Positions 54,350 to 64,000 of a stretch of DNA of 64,000 nucleotides are shown here, one piece after another (positions within the stretch are counted from its first letter, which is position 1; each line of letters opens with the position of its first letter). The translations under genes and the position numbers were made by a program. The stretch comes from Ischnura elegans. Its lineage: Eukaryota; Arthropoda; Insecta; Odonata; Coenagrionidae. The stretch spans positions 60,930,069-60,994,068 of the forward strand of contig NC_060254.1 in assembly GCF_921293095.1 (NCBI RefSeq). The letters are read 5' to 3'. Under the pieces are notes generated by a model. It searched no databases and had not been told where the DNA came from. It saw only the letters and a list, made by a program, of their open reading frames with translations.

Positions 54350-54702
54350 CAGGGGCGCCGACTTATACAAAATATTGGGGGGGCCCATATCGGAGGTCTT
54401 GCCCCGGGAAGAGGTTAAATTCAAAGTGTGTCGCAGCACCGAAACACTATCATGATTCACACCACTTCATTCAGTTAACCTGCTTAGCCTTATAATTATT
54501 TGTTTCGACACTCATTGTTAAATTTATTTAAAAGGTAACTATCATCAAACATGGGAAATAAAAATTACCAATATATTTTGTGATTTCGCAAAGCATAATG
54601 TAACTTAATTATTTTCTTGAATTATTGAGGGGGCTCCGCCCCCCCAAACGAATCTTTGAGGGGGCTCGGGCCCCCTCAGGCCCCGTGGAGTCGGCGCCAC
54701 TG
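54350..54702. mobile_element. hAT-type MITE, 353 bp, perfect 8-bp TSD
   Basis: The ends CAGGGGCGCCGACT and AGTCGGCGCCACTG are inverted repeats with one change. CCTACCAC is at 54342-54349 and 54703-54710. The right subterminal part has a palindromic GGGGGCTC/GGGCCCCC block. Confidence 0.85.
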
Positions 54703-54710
54703 CCTACCAC

Positions 54711-56640
54711 CTCCTTACGGTCAGAAATGAATTGAGAGTGTGGAACGGAGGACGCGCAATGGCCCTACCTGCGCAGTACCCGCCTGTCGCTTGTATGGTG
54801 TTTTCGATGAGCGATCGGAGGATGAAAAAAACCGCCCTCGTATTTTGTGCTCTGGATTATATGTATCTTTGAGCTGTTTGTTACCACCAAATGACATGAT
54901 ATCTTTTTATTTATCATGTATAGTGAAGGGGGGGACCCGGGCGCAGCACGTAGGCCGATTTAGTTCTCTTTTCTTCCACGCTTCCACGCTTTGAAACTAC
55001 TCTCGGGATATGACTTTGGACTATGTAAAGTTTTGTGCTGATGTGTTACCACCCAACCACATGGTCGACTTGTAACTATTTGTTTAATAATAATAGTAAT
55101 AAATATAGTGCATCCGCAACTGGAGTAGGAGAAACGCCGTGAAGAGAGAAAATAATGAATAAAAAATGAGTAAGAATTTTTAAAAGCCTTGGCCTTAAAT
55201 AGCTGTAAGTAGTTATTTGCTTTTTTTTACTAAAACGTAATATTTTTCTAATATTGAAGTAAATGACAACTCAAAGTTAGAAAACTTTTTAATATAACTC
55301 TTTTTGATAACGGCATTTCATTTCACTTCAATCCATAAAATGAGGAAAAATCATACGCGAAGTAAGTCTTCCGCAATTTACGCCGAAGAAGTATTGACTT
55401 CCAGCGTTTAGTCCCCAAGGACTGCCTTATTTTTATTTTTTCAATTTTCGGTCTGTCATAGTATTCCGCTCTTGTGATCATTGTGGCTAGCATTAACCCT
55501 CTCAGCGCCATCTACTTGGAGTGATACCGGCGACAAATGCCAATAGTATTCAAATAAAATGTATCACCCACGAGATAAAAAAACTATTAAGTATATTATT
55601 TTTTGGTATATACTGTTTATTTTATTTGCCCCTTACAATATTACTTTTTAACTATCTATGTAATTAAGATTGTATATGCAAGTTTTTTTTTAAGTTTATG
55701 CAAGTTTATTAAGTTATATGCAAGCTTTTAGTTGCTGTATAAGTATTAATTTGAAAACTACCTATCTCAAAGCCGGTGTAATGGCCCGCGGCACTAAAAT
55801 ACGAGGATAAAGCATTTTTTAAATTTTTTTATTTTCAGAATGAGCCACGGAAATTGCGAAGTTAGTGGGCGAAATTCACGTCATTAGAATCGCTTCTGAG
55901 TATTTTATCCTATCATTTCTTAGCTCAAAGGGGATAATAGAAGGGAAGGAGGGGTGTTGTGGCGAAAGGTATTTGAATGGGGTGAGGGAGAGGATTGGGG
56001 GTGGGGGAAGAAGTAGTATGGGGGGTGGGAGGAAAGAAGAGATGAAAGTAGCGATGGAGGAGGGGTGGGTGGTCGAATTCCGCGCAAGTCAGCGACCTGT
56101 ATGACTGGCGGCGAATTGTGCGTCACGACTCGTCGGATAGTACGCATGTAAAGCTACTGGGGGAGCTTTTAAACGGGCACGCATGCACCAATTGAACGAA
56201 GGGTGGGCGATTGGATATTGTGATATTTTACTTGAAATTCCAAGTAAAAAATCCAACCCAATGAAGAGAAGAAGGGATGAGATTTAAAGAAGATTGCAAC
56301 TAAAAATATTTATGTATATGTAATGGATAGACTAGTACCGTATAGGTTGAATTTACAATCTCCTAAAAGCATAAAATAATGCGCATATTAACAGAAAATA
56401 TCCCGTCGCTATCCCAGATTGTACTAGGAAAGAATGGCATTTAAAATCTCTCTGTTTTGTAGTACACTTCCTTCATCTCCTCCTCGTGATCCCGACTACC
56501 ATAGTACGAAGGTAAAAGGGGGATATGTTTCACGTCGTCCGAGTAAAAGTCTTCAACGAATTTACGATGTAAATATAAACTATACTTTGCTTTACGCTCC
56601 TGCAAAGATTTCCATGCTTACTCGCCTAACTTATAAATTT
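54711..56640. other. Unclassified AT-rich sequence
   Basis: TTAACCCTCTCAGCGCC at about 55494 resembles one piggyBac-type end, but no partner end was found. GA-rich frames near 55.9-56.1 kb look compositional. No gene is called. Confidence 0.4.
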
Positions 56641-56648
56641 ATAAACAC

Positions 56649-56790
56649 GACCCTGTGTCGCAACGGATAACGCGTCTGACTACGGATCAGAAGATTCTCT
56701 TGCATTCTCTTGCATGCTGCAAGTTGGTGATGGATCACCTCCTGCCAAACACCTTAGAGATGACTCGCAGGCTATTATGTAGATGAATGA
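56649..56790 (+). mobile_element. tRNA-Arg half fused to a CR1-like 3' tail (SINE-like chimera)
   Basis: Bases 56649-56697 equal the first 49 nt of tRNA-Arg(ACG) with three differences near the 5' end, including the entire A box and anticodon arm, and stop before the T-arm. A short direct repeat (ATTCTCTTGC twice) follows. Then GTTGGTGATGGATCACC to GGCTATTATGTAGATGAATG is the terminal block of the CR1-like LINE. A tRNA head with a LINE tail is the standard plan of a SINE, although the B box is missing. Confidence 0.65.
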
Positions 56791-56959
56791 AAACTTATCA
56801 TTACTTCCAAAATAACACTGTTTTGGGATTGAACTCATTGATGCAATTGCACAACGAGTAGTATCGTGGAAAAAAACGCTGTTTACATGTATGATACTAA
56901 GTACCATTTTTACCCGAAGAAGCTGCGCACCATTCCTCCAGAGATGCCGGTGAAAAAAA

Positions 56960-57600
56960 GGGGTGCATGGCTTACACGGATTCACCAAATTTTGTTGTCA
57001 GCCACGTACAGTTTTCCTTCAAATTCCTTTCGTTTATTTCTTCAGAGTAATTATTTCTTCTTTCAGGCATGTATATATTTATAAGGTCCTACGATGTTTT
57101 TATGCTAGAAGTGGCGACTCTAAAATATTTCAGTCCCAGACTTCTCCCTTTACCCTGCGTAAAATGGGTGTGCCCTTACCACAACCAAATTTGACTTTGT
57201 TTAGCAAATGTTTTTATTACGTAGGACCAAAGGTTTTTCATTTGTTACCCCAGTCATGCTATATTTCAAAGTCTTTGAAAAAGTTTTTGCAAAATGCACA
57301 TTCTTGGCTTCTCACTAATGAAAGTGTAGAACAAATATTCTTATAAAATATTGATGCAAATGAACTATAAATACTACTTTAGCTGTTTTTTTCATGTACG
57401 CACTTAAGCTTTGTTAATATAGATTATCAAGGTAACACAAAATGAGCTACACCATACGTAAAGCATAATGTATTATTATTTTGGATGGTAGCCTCAAACA
57501 GATTATCCTTCGCGGCTACCTAAAATTACTCAATTTTGCTATTGTCATGTAATTTGTGTGTTGAGTAATAAAATTGTTTATTATTATAGTTTAGCATTGA
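56960..57600 (+). mobile_element. LINE 3' end (CR1/jockey-like) with 3' UTR
   Basis: The frame to 57346 ends with FYARSGDSKIFQSQTSPFTL, CFYYVGPKVFHLLPQSCYIS and KSLKKFLQNAHSWLL. The series S..YxGPxxFxxLP and a short F-K-xLL tail is the C-terminus of arthropod CR1/jockey-type polyproteins, a lineage different from the other copies here. The 3' UTR includes TGTAATTTGTGTGTTGAG and ends AATAAAATTG-TTTATTATTAT. Confidence 0.65.
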
Positions 57601-57995
57601 AACTAGGACACCATCGCAGGAATTACATTTCTAAAATTATTTAACCGTATTAATCCCGGAAACGTAAATTTATCGCTGTAGCAACGAATCACGAATTTCT
57701 ATACTAGACCGCATCCTAAAAGCGCTAGGAAGTTTTTTTTTCCTCGCGAGTATGCCCAAAAATGAGAGTGCGCGGGATACACGAGGGTGCGGTTTACACT
57801 AGTACATACGGTATTCATATTTCCCCAATTTGGGAGGCAGAGATCACGAAATAGGATTTAATACGATTCGAAAAGACCAGGACATAACCTTTCCGTAACG
57901 AGTTTTATTCGACGCTTCACAAAGTTTGCATGTCCTCAATGATTAAAGAATAACAACGTTATTTCTTATGCCTAGCCAAACGATTCTTTGCATCG
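57601..57995. other. Unclassified sequence
   Basis: No gene or repeat is recognised. TTCTTTGCAT just before 57996 recurs after 58659 and may be a target duplication of the MITE. Confidence 0.4.
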
Positions 57996-58659
57996 AATAG
58001 GGTAGTTTTCTTCACCAAAGAAAACGGAAGGCATGATTGCGATTCGTTACCCACCATTAGTGCATTCATAATATACAAATTATTTGGTTTTATAAATCCC
58101 AGTTTAGACGAATGGCAATTGTTAATTTTAACCGCATTTGAAAAAGGCCAGATTGGCGCCCATGCGATGCCAATCCACGTGACGTCGCAGGGACCTAGTT
58201 TATATACTGGTAGATAGGAGTTTTACATCGTCTGAGATTACTAATGCATGCATGAGGCACAGAGCTCAGGGAAACATCTCTTAAAAATCACCTGTTGAAA
58301 TTGCCTAAGGTCGGAAAATTTTCTTCGTTTGATAAGGTATTAATAATCCTTATTTAAGCCAAGCGCTACCAGCTATCATGGTACTCTGCTACCTGCTAGC
58401 ATCCTGCGTCGTATCAGCGCTCAAGGCCTCCCCCCAAGGTCACCTCCAAGGGCGATAGCGGGAACCATAACGACGTCACACGGAGATTTCCCGGCATTCA
58501 TACTCAGCCGTCGCGTTTTCGCGCGCTTGAAAATTTTCACTTTTCATTTAATCGCGAAAAATAGATATCGTCATTTAAAAATCTAAAAGCGTAAAATACG
58601 TACTCAAGGAGTAATAATGTTTCGATTTAGGCAATAAAAAAATAGGAAACCAACCTATT
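57996..58659. mobile_element. MITE-665, copy 3
   Basis: Ends AATAGGGTAGTTTTCT and AGGAAACCAACCTATT. TTCTTTGCAT occurs just before and just after it. The inner site reads CACGTGACGTCGC, one base off the other copies. Confidence 0.8.
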
Positions 58660-59338
58660 CTTTGCATTGCAGGAAACGATGACGATATTGTTCATAATCC
58701 ATTTGAAAATCCGCGGAGAAGCAGGGAGGATCGGAGTATAGGTCGAAAAAGATGGTGGAGCAGAGAAAATAAAAACGGAAGGGAAAGATTCGGACTTCTC
58801 AGCTTTCTGCGAGGATGATGACACACGGGATTGTTTGGAGAAACCAGGAGATAAAGAGCACGTGGAGGGACGGGAGGTTTTGAAGAGGTTGGTGCGTGAG
58901 ATTTTGGCTTCGACTGGGGAAAAGGATGGACAATGGGCAACACTCCACGCATGATTGAGGGGAGGGAAGAAAGGGCAGCATACATACTAAGGACTCTTTC
59001 GAATGTGGGAGGACCATAGGGTCAGGAGGGTGAAGATCTCATGCCTTAGGGGATGGAGGAGACCCTGTTGAGGGTTGGCAAGGATTATGCGGGAGATGGG
59101 GAGCCGAGGTGGAAGGGATCGGATGGTTTGCGGGGAGAAATCGAAAATCTCGATGCGATGGGTCCCTGAGATATCTGTGCTTAAACAAGGGAGGTCAACG
59201 CCATCTGCTGAAGCGGTCATTATTTTGGCTATTCATCCATGGTCCTTGTCATTGTTCCTTCTGATTTACGAATGTAAAGCGTAGTAGGTCCTATACATTA
59301 CTATGGCGAAGTTTTATAAATAGATAGTTTGAAATAAG
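58660..59338. other. Unclassified, GA-rich sequence
   Basis: Frames of 65-97 codons occur on the minus strand through a pyrimidine-rich complement. No domain is recognised. Confidence 0.35.
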
Positions 59339-59340
59339 TA

Positions 59341-60128
59341 CAGTGAAACCTATTATTTAGAGACACTAAGGGTCTTCAAAAAAGTGTCCGTAAGTCGGAG
59401 GTGACGTTGGGAAAACCTCATTTTTACGGTTTATATTACCTCGAAAGTATTATAGCATAGGAAATTAATCCTGCTGAATTAAATCATTTTAATAAAAAAA
59501 AACTTTCCATTTTTGAGAGATGGGTTAGAAAACTCACGACGATTGTGTCCGTAAAAGAGTAAAATTGTGCCTAAAAAGTATCCGGGTCCGTAAGAGGGAG
59601 AGTATTTGTACTAGATTTCGTGAAATATTCTCGGGATCGCCACCGGGTCAGGAAATGCATAACTGCCGATGTTTCGATGTACGACTCGGCCATCGTTCTC
59701 AGGGCTGCGAGTGACCATGGGTACCTTCAATTCATGCGACTCACGCGTCGACTAGTGTCGACTCACGGAAACTGTTTATAACTCTCCAATTTCGGCGCGT
59801 AATAGTTTTTTGACTTGTGTCACAACAGTCGGCGACACAAATAGAGTGGAACACGAAAACCGCGACGCAAGTCGACTTGTGTCGACATGTGTCGATGAAT
59901 GGAAAGCACCACATGATGGCCGAGTCGGGCATCGACACGTCGGCAGTTATGCGGTTCCTGACCCAGTGGCGATCCCGAGAACATTTCACGAAGTCTATTC
60001 GCCGGGAAAAAACTAAATCTTTCTTCATGTATACTGGAGGTCCTCTCCATATACAAATGCATATCCTTCTGCCGGGGAATTGAATACTGCCCTTAAAACG
60101 AAGTTGTTCATGAAGAGAGGTTTCACTG
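59341..60128. mobile_element. pogo/Tigger-like TIR pair with TA flanks
   Basis: CAGTGAAACCTATTATTTAG on the left and GAAGAGAGGTTTCACTG on the right are inverted, and both are flanked by TA (59339-59340, 60129-60130). This fits the pogo branch of Tc1/mariner. The left arm includes several GTCCGTAAG-type motifs. No transposase frame is present. A Penelope-type palindrome fills its centre. Confidence 0.65.
59611..60010. mobile_element. Penelope-type palindrome with a GTCGAC-rich centre
   Basis: TTTCGTGAAATATTCTCGGG, ATCGCCACCGGGTCAGGAAA and GCCGATGTTTCGATG (left) are mirrored at about 59915-60010 (GGCAGTTATGCGG, CAGTGGCGATCCCGAGAACA). The left arm on the minus strand reads CTGAGAA, C, GATG...CATC, GAAACATCGG, a worn hammerhead. 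The centre (59740-59900) has repeated GTCGACT, TGTGTCGAC and GCGACACAA blocks, which suggest a further nested palindrome. Confidence 0.6.
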
Positions 60129-60180
60129 TACTAGCAGGCCACCTGGCGTTGCTCGGGAAGAATAGTACGCAGAGAAGTGG

Positions 60181-60445
60181 GCGTACCCAGATGCAGACCC
60201 AGGGGCAGATGCCCCTCGCTGTCCCCCCCTCTAGAAGCAAAAATCGCAAAAGTCTTTAGGTAAAATCAGTACCGAATTGAAACGAAAGCATTCAACAAAT
60301 TTTCTTTAAACCCACGAAAAATGATATGCATTATTATCAGATATGCAACTAAAATAAAACTATTTTTTCAAGGAAATAATCTCATAAACTAATGTCACAA
60401 TTTGGTTTGCCCCCCCCCCCCCACTTATAATCCTGGGTACGCCCT
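60181..60445 (-). mobile_element. GGGCGTACCCAG-ended element, compact copy
   Basis: The ends GCGTACCCAG and CTGGGTACGC are inverted. The flanks TACGCAGAGAAGTGG (60166-60180) and TACATAGAGAAGTGG (60446-60460) are direct repeats of 15 bp with two changes. A C-tract of about 14 is at 60408. It is the only complete copy of this family in the window. Confidence 0.7.
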
Positions 60446-60460
60446 TACATAGAGAAGTGG

Positions 60461-62681
60461 AAACTTATTCATAATCGCATAGAAGGATGTTTAGATTTTG
60501 TTTTCGAGCGTGTCAAGAGAGCCTACCCAGCAGGATGACCAACCGCAGAACTTGAATGTGTCGTAACAAACGTTAATGAGAGAAAGATACGAAGCAAACG
60601 TCGGACGCATTCGAATGTAGCAATATGGGGTTCGGGAGTATGAGATGCATCTACGTACTAAGTGTGGTCTAAAACAGTGCAGTTGTATGGAAACCCATAG
60701 CGGGCAGACAAACAGACATCCTCTTTTAATTACATAGATAAAGAAGGATATGACTCTTTCCCGGCGAATGGGGGTTGTGAATGTATCTCAGACTTCCCAC
60801 CGGGTTAGGCACGCCATTAGGCAAAAATGTAGGGATTAACACGGTGGAAATCCTAAGAGACATTCACAGCCACGAAGTTATTGAATTTTCAATGCAAACT
60901 CTAAGAAATCATTCCTTTTTAGTGCCAGAGTGATGAGATACGTATACACTTTCTCGAAATATGTAGACTGGTGATATAATCACACCTAATCATGATATAA
61001 CATAAATTTTCATTCCAAATAAGATAAGCGATATACGTTCTTTTTCATATATCCGCATGAAAATTATACTATTTCCGATCAAATTACATTTGTAACAGGC
61101 AACACGAATGGATACGTTTGCGTACAGCATTTTTATATCTAGTGAAAAAATAAACAGAAATGTCCACCGATTATGATAGATGTTTCAGTGCTTCAACATT
61201 GGAATTGCCTTACTGAAGCTTCACCCATATAAAACTCTTCGTATCGGCTTCATTTCCTAAATCTGTCATTACTACACTGAATTGAATGTATTGGTGCTAT
61301 ATAATCATCATTGAGCTCTATACTATGGAGTCATGGCTGCCAATACCGCATAAGGAACCAACTGAAGCCAAAACATCGAATATCCCACGCACAGGTTAGT
61401 TGACGATTCTTGATATACATACGTAGTATTCGTTTTGGAGTCCAGTGATTAATTTATGGAATCGAATTTATTTGGTAAAGTTTATTCCTCGAACAAGACT
61501 AGTCTCAAAGGTATTTAATTTAAACTAGGCGTGAAGTTCAATAAGAGGAGAAAAATTGGATTTTGATGCAATACACGTCGCAACTCACCCTTGATTTCAA
61601 TCCAAGAAATCTTCGTCACTAAGAGAACTTCGACAATTTATACCCTTTCTGGATGTCAGTTAATGCAGCAACCCTAAAATATTTCCAAATTCATGGTTTT
61701 TCGTGGACACAAGAGTTTTCGTAAATCCTAGTCAAAAATTCTTTTGCAAAAAACAGCTACAAGGCTGCTTTTCATAGCATGGTATTAAATTCTTTTAGAA
61801 ACAAACTTTTATCTAGTTTTTTATCTATTTTAGTTAGTTATTAGTCACCAAAAAGAAAATGAGCCATTCGCCATTTAGAAGGGATAAGACTGGATACGGT
61901 TGCATTAGAGTTGCTGTGATGGAAGAAGAATAGCAAAAAGGTGGAGGTTCAAAATAAGTCCACCGAATGAAGAGTCAGAGCGGTGTTGTAAAAAGTAAAA
62001 GATAGTTCATTTTACCCCCAAGATTTTCAATATTCTCGGAAAATGAGGAGACGTTGCGGCATACAATTTAGTTTTTTCCGCGTGCAATAAGGGACCGTAA
62101 TACCTGCGATAGCTTAGTGCTAGGAGTAGCTCCTAGCTTGACTCGGACTTGGTAAAATAGGCTCTGCATAGTTAATAATTTGTTATATTTGAAAATACTA
62201 ACCATTTGCATGATTTGTTTTGGGATATTGGATTCATGCACTCATGAATGAATCCAACTACTAAACTAAAACTTTCCTTTTTTCTATTACTAACTAATGG
62301 TTTTATTTGCATGGTAACCTGTTCGTGTCCTTAGCACTCTCCTAGTTTCTGGTCTGACCGCGTGTCGTTGTGCTGTGTGCTTGGCCTGTTTCCGGCAAGC
62401 GAGCGCGTTTCTGATTAAGGCTAGGATGAGTGCTGCATGCCTGGTGTGGAATCGCCACGTGCCACACACTCTGGAGGTGTCTGCACAGTACCTTGAATGT
62501 GTAGACGCAGATGAACCCATTGTGTATTTCAAAGTGCTCAAACAGGGCCCAACTCAAAATGGCGGCCATTTTTAAAAATGTCAACGGAGTATTTCTCTGG
62601 AGAGTGATACGTCGAAATATGAGGTTTTGGGATCAACCTAATGGAAAAACAGGGTTTGAGAACTGTTATAACCCTATATAG
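60461..62681. other. AT-rich sequence, little recognised
   Basis: TTTCCCGGCGAATGGGGG and CACCGGGTTAGG near 60758-60810 may be a worn Penelope-type terminal repeat. Frames of 66-83 codons near 62.3-62.6 kb on both strands lack any domain. Confidence 0.4.
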
Positions 62682-62787
62682 ACACAGTTGAGGATATAAC
62701 TGATAGCTTCAGGCTTGACTATGTGAAACCTCTCCATATTGGAAATAAAAGAATTAAACTTCACTTAAGATTCACATGTGCATTTAA

Positions 62788-62830
62788 ATAGTCACGACCT
62801 GGGTTTCGTAACGTAGTTACATCTTCAAAA
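62788..62830 (-). ncRNA. Hammerhead-like motif, near-complete
   Basis: Minus strand: TTGAAGA (first core base changed), T, GTAAC-TAC-GTTAC, GAA, ACCCAGGT, C, GTGAC. Stem II is perfect. Confidence 0.5.
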
Positions 62831-62863
62831 ACCTCACATTCTTTCCTGAGCCTGAAGTTTCAC

Positions 62864-62901
62864 CTGAAGATGTAAATACGTTACGAAACCCGGGTCGTGC
62901 C
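62864..62901 (+). ncRNA. Hammerhead-like motif, complete core
   Basis: CTGAAGA, T, GTAAA-TAC-GTTAC, GAA, ACCCGGGT, C, GTGCC. The block after GAA is fully self-complementary. CAC just before the core can pair with GTG after the cleavage position as a minimal stem I. One stem II pair is lost. Confidence 0.6.
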
Positions 62902-62939
62902 TATTTGAGTACACAAGTGAACCTTACACAGTTGAGGAT

Positions 62940-63763
62940 GCCTTAAAAAGTATGAGTGTAGTCAAAATCTCATTATGCTAGCGATTCCTGAATTTCATAG
63001 GTGTTACTGAAACTTCTTTTTTCTCATTTGACCTTTTTTCTTACAGAAGTACGCATGATTCACGCGGGAAAAAACGGAGATGCAAGAAAGACTTTTAAAA
63101 ATTGATTCCGAGCGCGCAATGCACTCAGCAAAATTGTTTTACGCCGGAATTGATTTCAATAAGTGTTGTTTGCCTTACACTTAGCTGAAGAAAAAAATCG
63201 ACGGAAAAATATGGTCCAGCTGTCCAGAGAGCCTCTCTTCCCGAAACAAATTAGCACTACAAACACTCAGGGCACAAGGGAATAACCGAAGCCAGCTTGG
63301 TCGAGCAGAGGAACACTGAAGGACCCCCCCCCCCCCCCAGCCACTTTCATTCGCACACGTCAAGCAAATATTATTTCCACGACTAGAGAGAAATTGTTTA
63401 CCTGAGTTTGGTGCACAGAGTTGGTGGGACAAACCATGGGAAATAACAGCGTCACGCGCCCCTGGGCGATGGGTAAACAAAAGGGGCGTCGCGTACCCTA
63501 ACCGGGGATCGAGCCCCTGGCACTTCGCATCGGATGAAGGGACGAATAGGGGTTCTAGAGGATGGAAGCCAATTAATTCCCTTGCAGCGGGGGATGGTTT
63601 TCCTCTGAGATTTTGCGACTCAGTTCAAACACTGAATTCAACCATTTTGTTCCCACTGGACCGGTTTCACGCACAACCGGCCTTAGTTATTAATGCATGT
63701 AATTGGGAAACAAATCATGAAATTCAATTGACGTATCTCGGAGAGTTTTTCCCCCTAATATTA
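62940..63763. other. Unclassified sequence
   Basis: A C-tract of about 14 is near 63326. GGGGATCGAGCCCC near 63505 resembles a reversed B box but lacks an A box. No gene is called. Confidence 0.4.
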
Positions 63764-64000
63764 CAGTAGAGGATCCTCAAGTCGGCCTCTAAATGCATTG
63801 TCACCCACCGCGAATTTTACTGAGTTTACAGAAGTCGCCACTCGCGTCACTGACGGTCAAATTGATCCGAGTTTCACGGTGAAATTAGGAATTAAGGTTG
63901 ACGAAAAAAATTATCATGTCATTGATTAATTAAGATTCGTGATCTAAACTCAGTCGTTTCATACGTGTGGCATTGAAGTTGCAGTATCGGAATGGAAAAA
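63764..64000 (+). repeat. R350 dispersed repeat, first part, runs off the window
   Basis: GAGGATCCTCAAGTCGGCC, GTCACCCACCGCGAATT and AAGTCGCCACTCGCGTCAC align with the start of the copy at 34330. Similarity fades after about 63900. Confidence 0.55.

Larger units (their letters stand above)
62696..62925. mobile_element. Palindromic Penelope-type insertion, 14-bp TSD
   Basis: ACACAGTTGAGGAT is at 62682-62695 and 62926-62939. A left tail (about 62696-62745, with the reverse of TTCACATAGTCAAGCCTGA) precedes arms at about 62760-62830 and 62862-62922. The tail and both arms match the insertion at 33919-34276, so the two belong to one family and lie in opposite orientation. Confidence 0.85.

Noticed and set aside
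55494..55800. piggyBac-like element starting TTAACCCTCTCAGCGCC
   Set aside because: Only one end-like sequence; no inverted partner with TTAA.
63490..63540. Possible tRNA gene on the minus strand (B-box-like GGCTCGATCCC)
   Set aside because: No A box and no cloverleaf pairing.

Overview
The window looks like repeat-rich nuclear DNA from an arthropod, probably an insect; the species cannot be named from the sequence. The reasons are an intact eukaryotic tRNA gene with internal Pol III boxes and an oligo-T terminator, short decayed reading frames with no operon-like order, and a dense mixture of CR1-like, jockey-like and RTE-like LINE 3' ends, Penelope-like (GIY-YIG) retroelements, mariner fragments and many short hAT-type MITEs. 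No host protein-coding gene could be supported. The only gene that looks functional is tRNA-Arg(ACG) at 52623-52695.

Layout. 0-13 kb: a palindrome at the left edge, a CR1-like LINE split by a 467-bp fold-back insertion, RTE-like tails, an old tandem duplication (6.6-8.6 kb) split by an RTE insertion, more CR1 pieces, and a mariner 3' end carrying a palindromic hammerhead-bearing insertion. 13-24 kb: hAT MITEs, a jockey tail, RTE-like copies and a head-to-tail cluster of five RTE tails (21.7-23.9 kb). 24-32 kb: a 16-bp tandem repeat, MITEs, a GGGCGTACCCAG-ended element interrupted by a 1,725-bp TIR element with a tRNA-like promoter, a 669-bp MITE and a dead mariner. 32-45 kb: nested Penelope-type palindromes, two dispersed repeat families in opposite orientations, hAT MITEs and SINE-like sequences. 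46-52 kb: two Penelope-like GIY-YIG coding remnants, an RTE copy between direct repeats, nested MITEs and another palindromic insertion. 52-64 kb: the tRNA, a tRNA-half/CR1 chimera, a LINE 3' end, a pogo-like TIR pair around a Penelope-type palindrome, and a last palindromic insertion with a 14-bp target duplication.

The most interesting theme is a class of short palindromic insertions (214-467 bp; best cases 2465-2931, 11842-12089, 12139-12352, 33919-34276, 44205-44428, 51323-51595, 62696-62925). They share one plan: a single-copy tail of roughly 30-50 nt, then two inverted arms, all between 10-14 bp direct repeats. In six of the seven, each arm carries a hammerhead-ribozyme-like motif pointing toward its own outer end. 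The motif is CTGANGA, then a hairpin, then GAA, then a family-specific and often self-complementary block ending before C. The same motif lies at the 3' end of the GIY-YIG reading frame at 47.15 kb, where the stop codon falls inside the hammerhead core. This ties the short palindromes to Penelope-like elements and suggests they are their non-autonomous derivatives.

All coordinates of repeats are by-eye alignments and may be off by a few bases; family names rest on recalled protein patterns and were not checked against a database.
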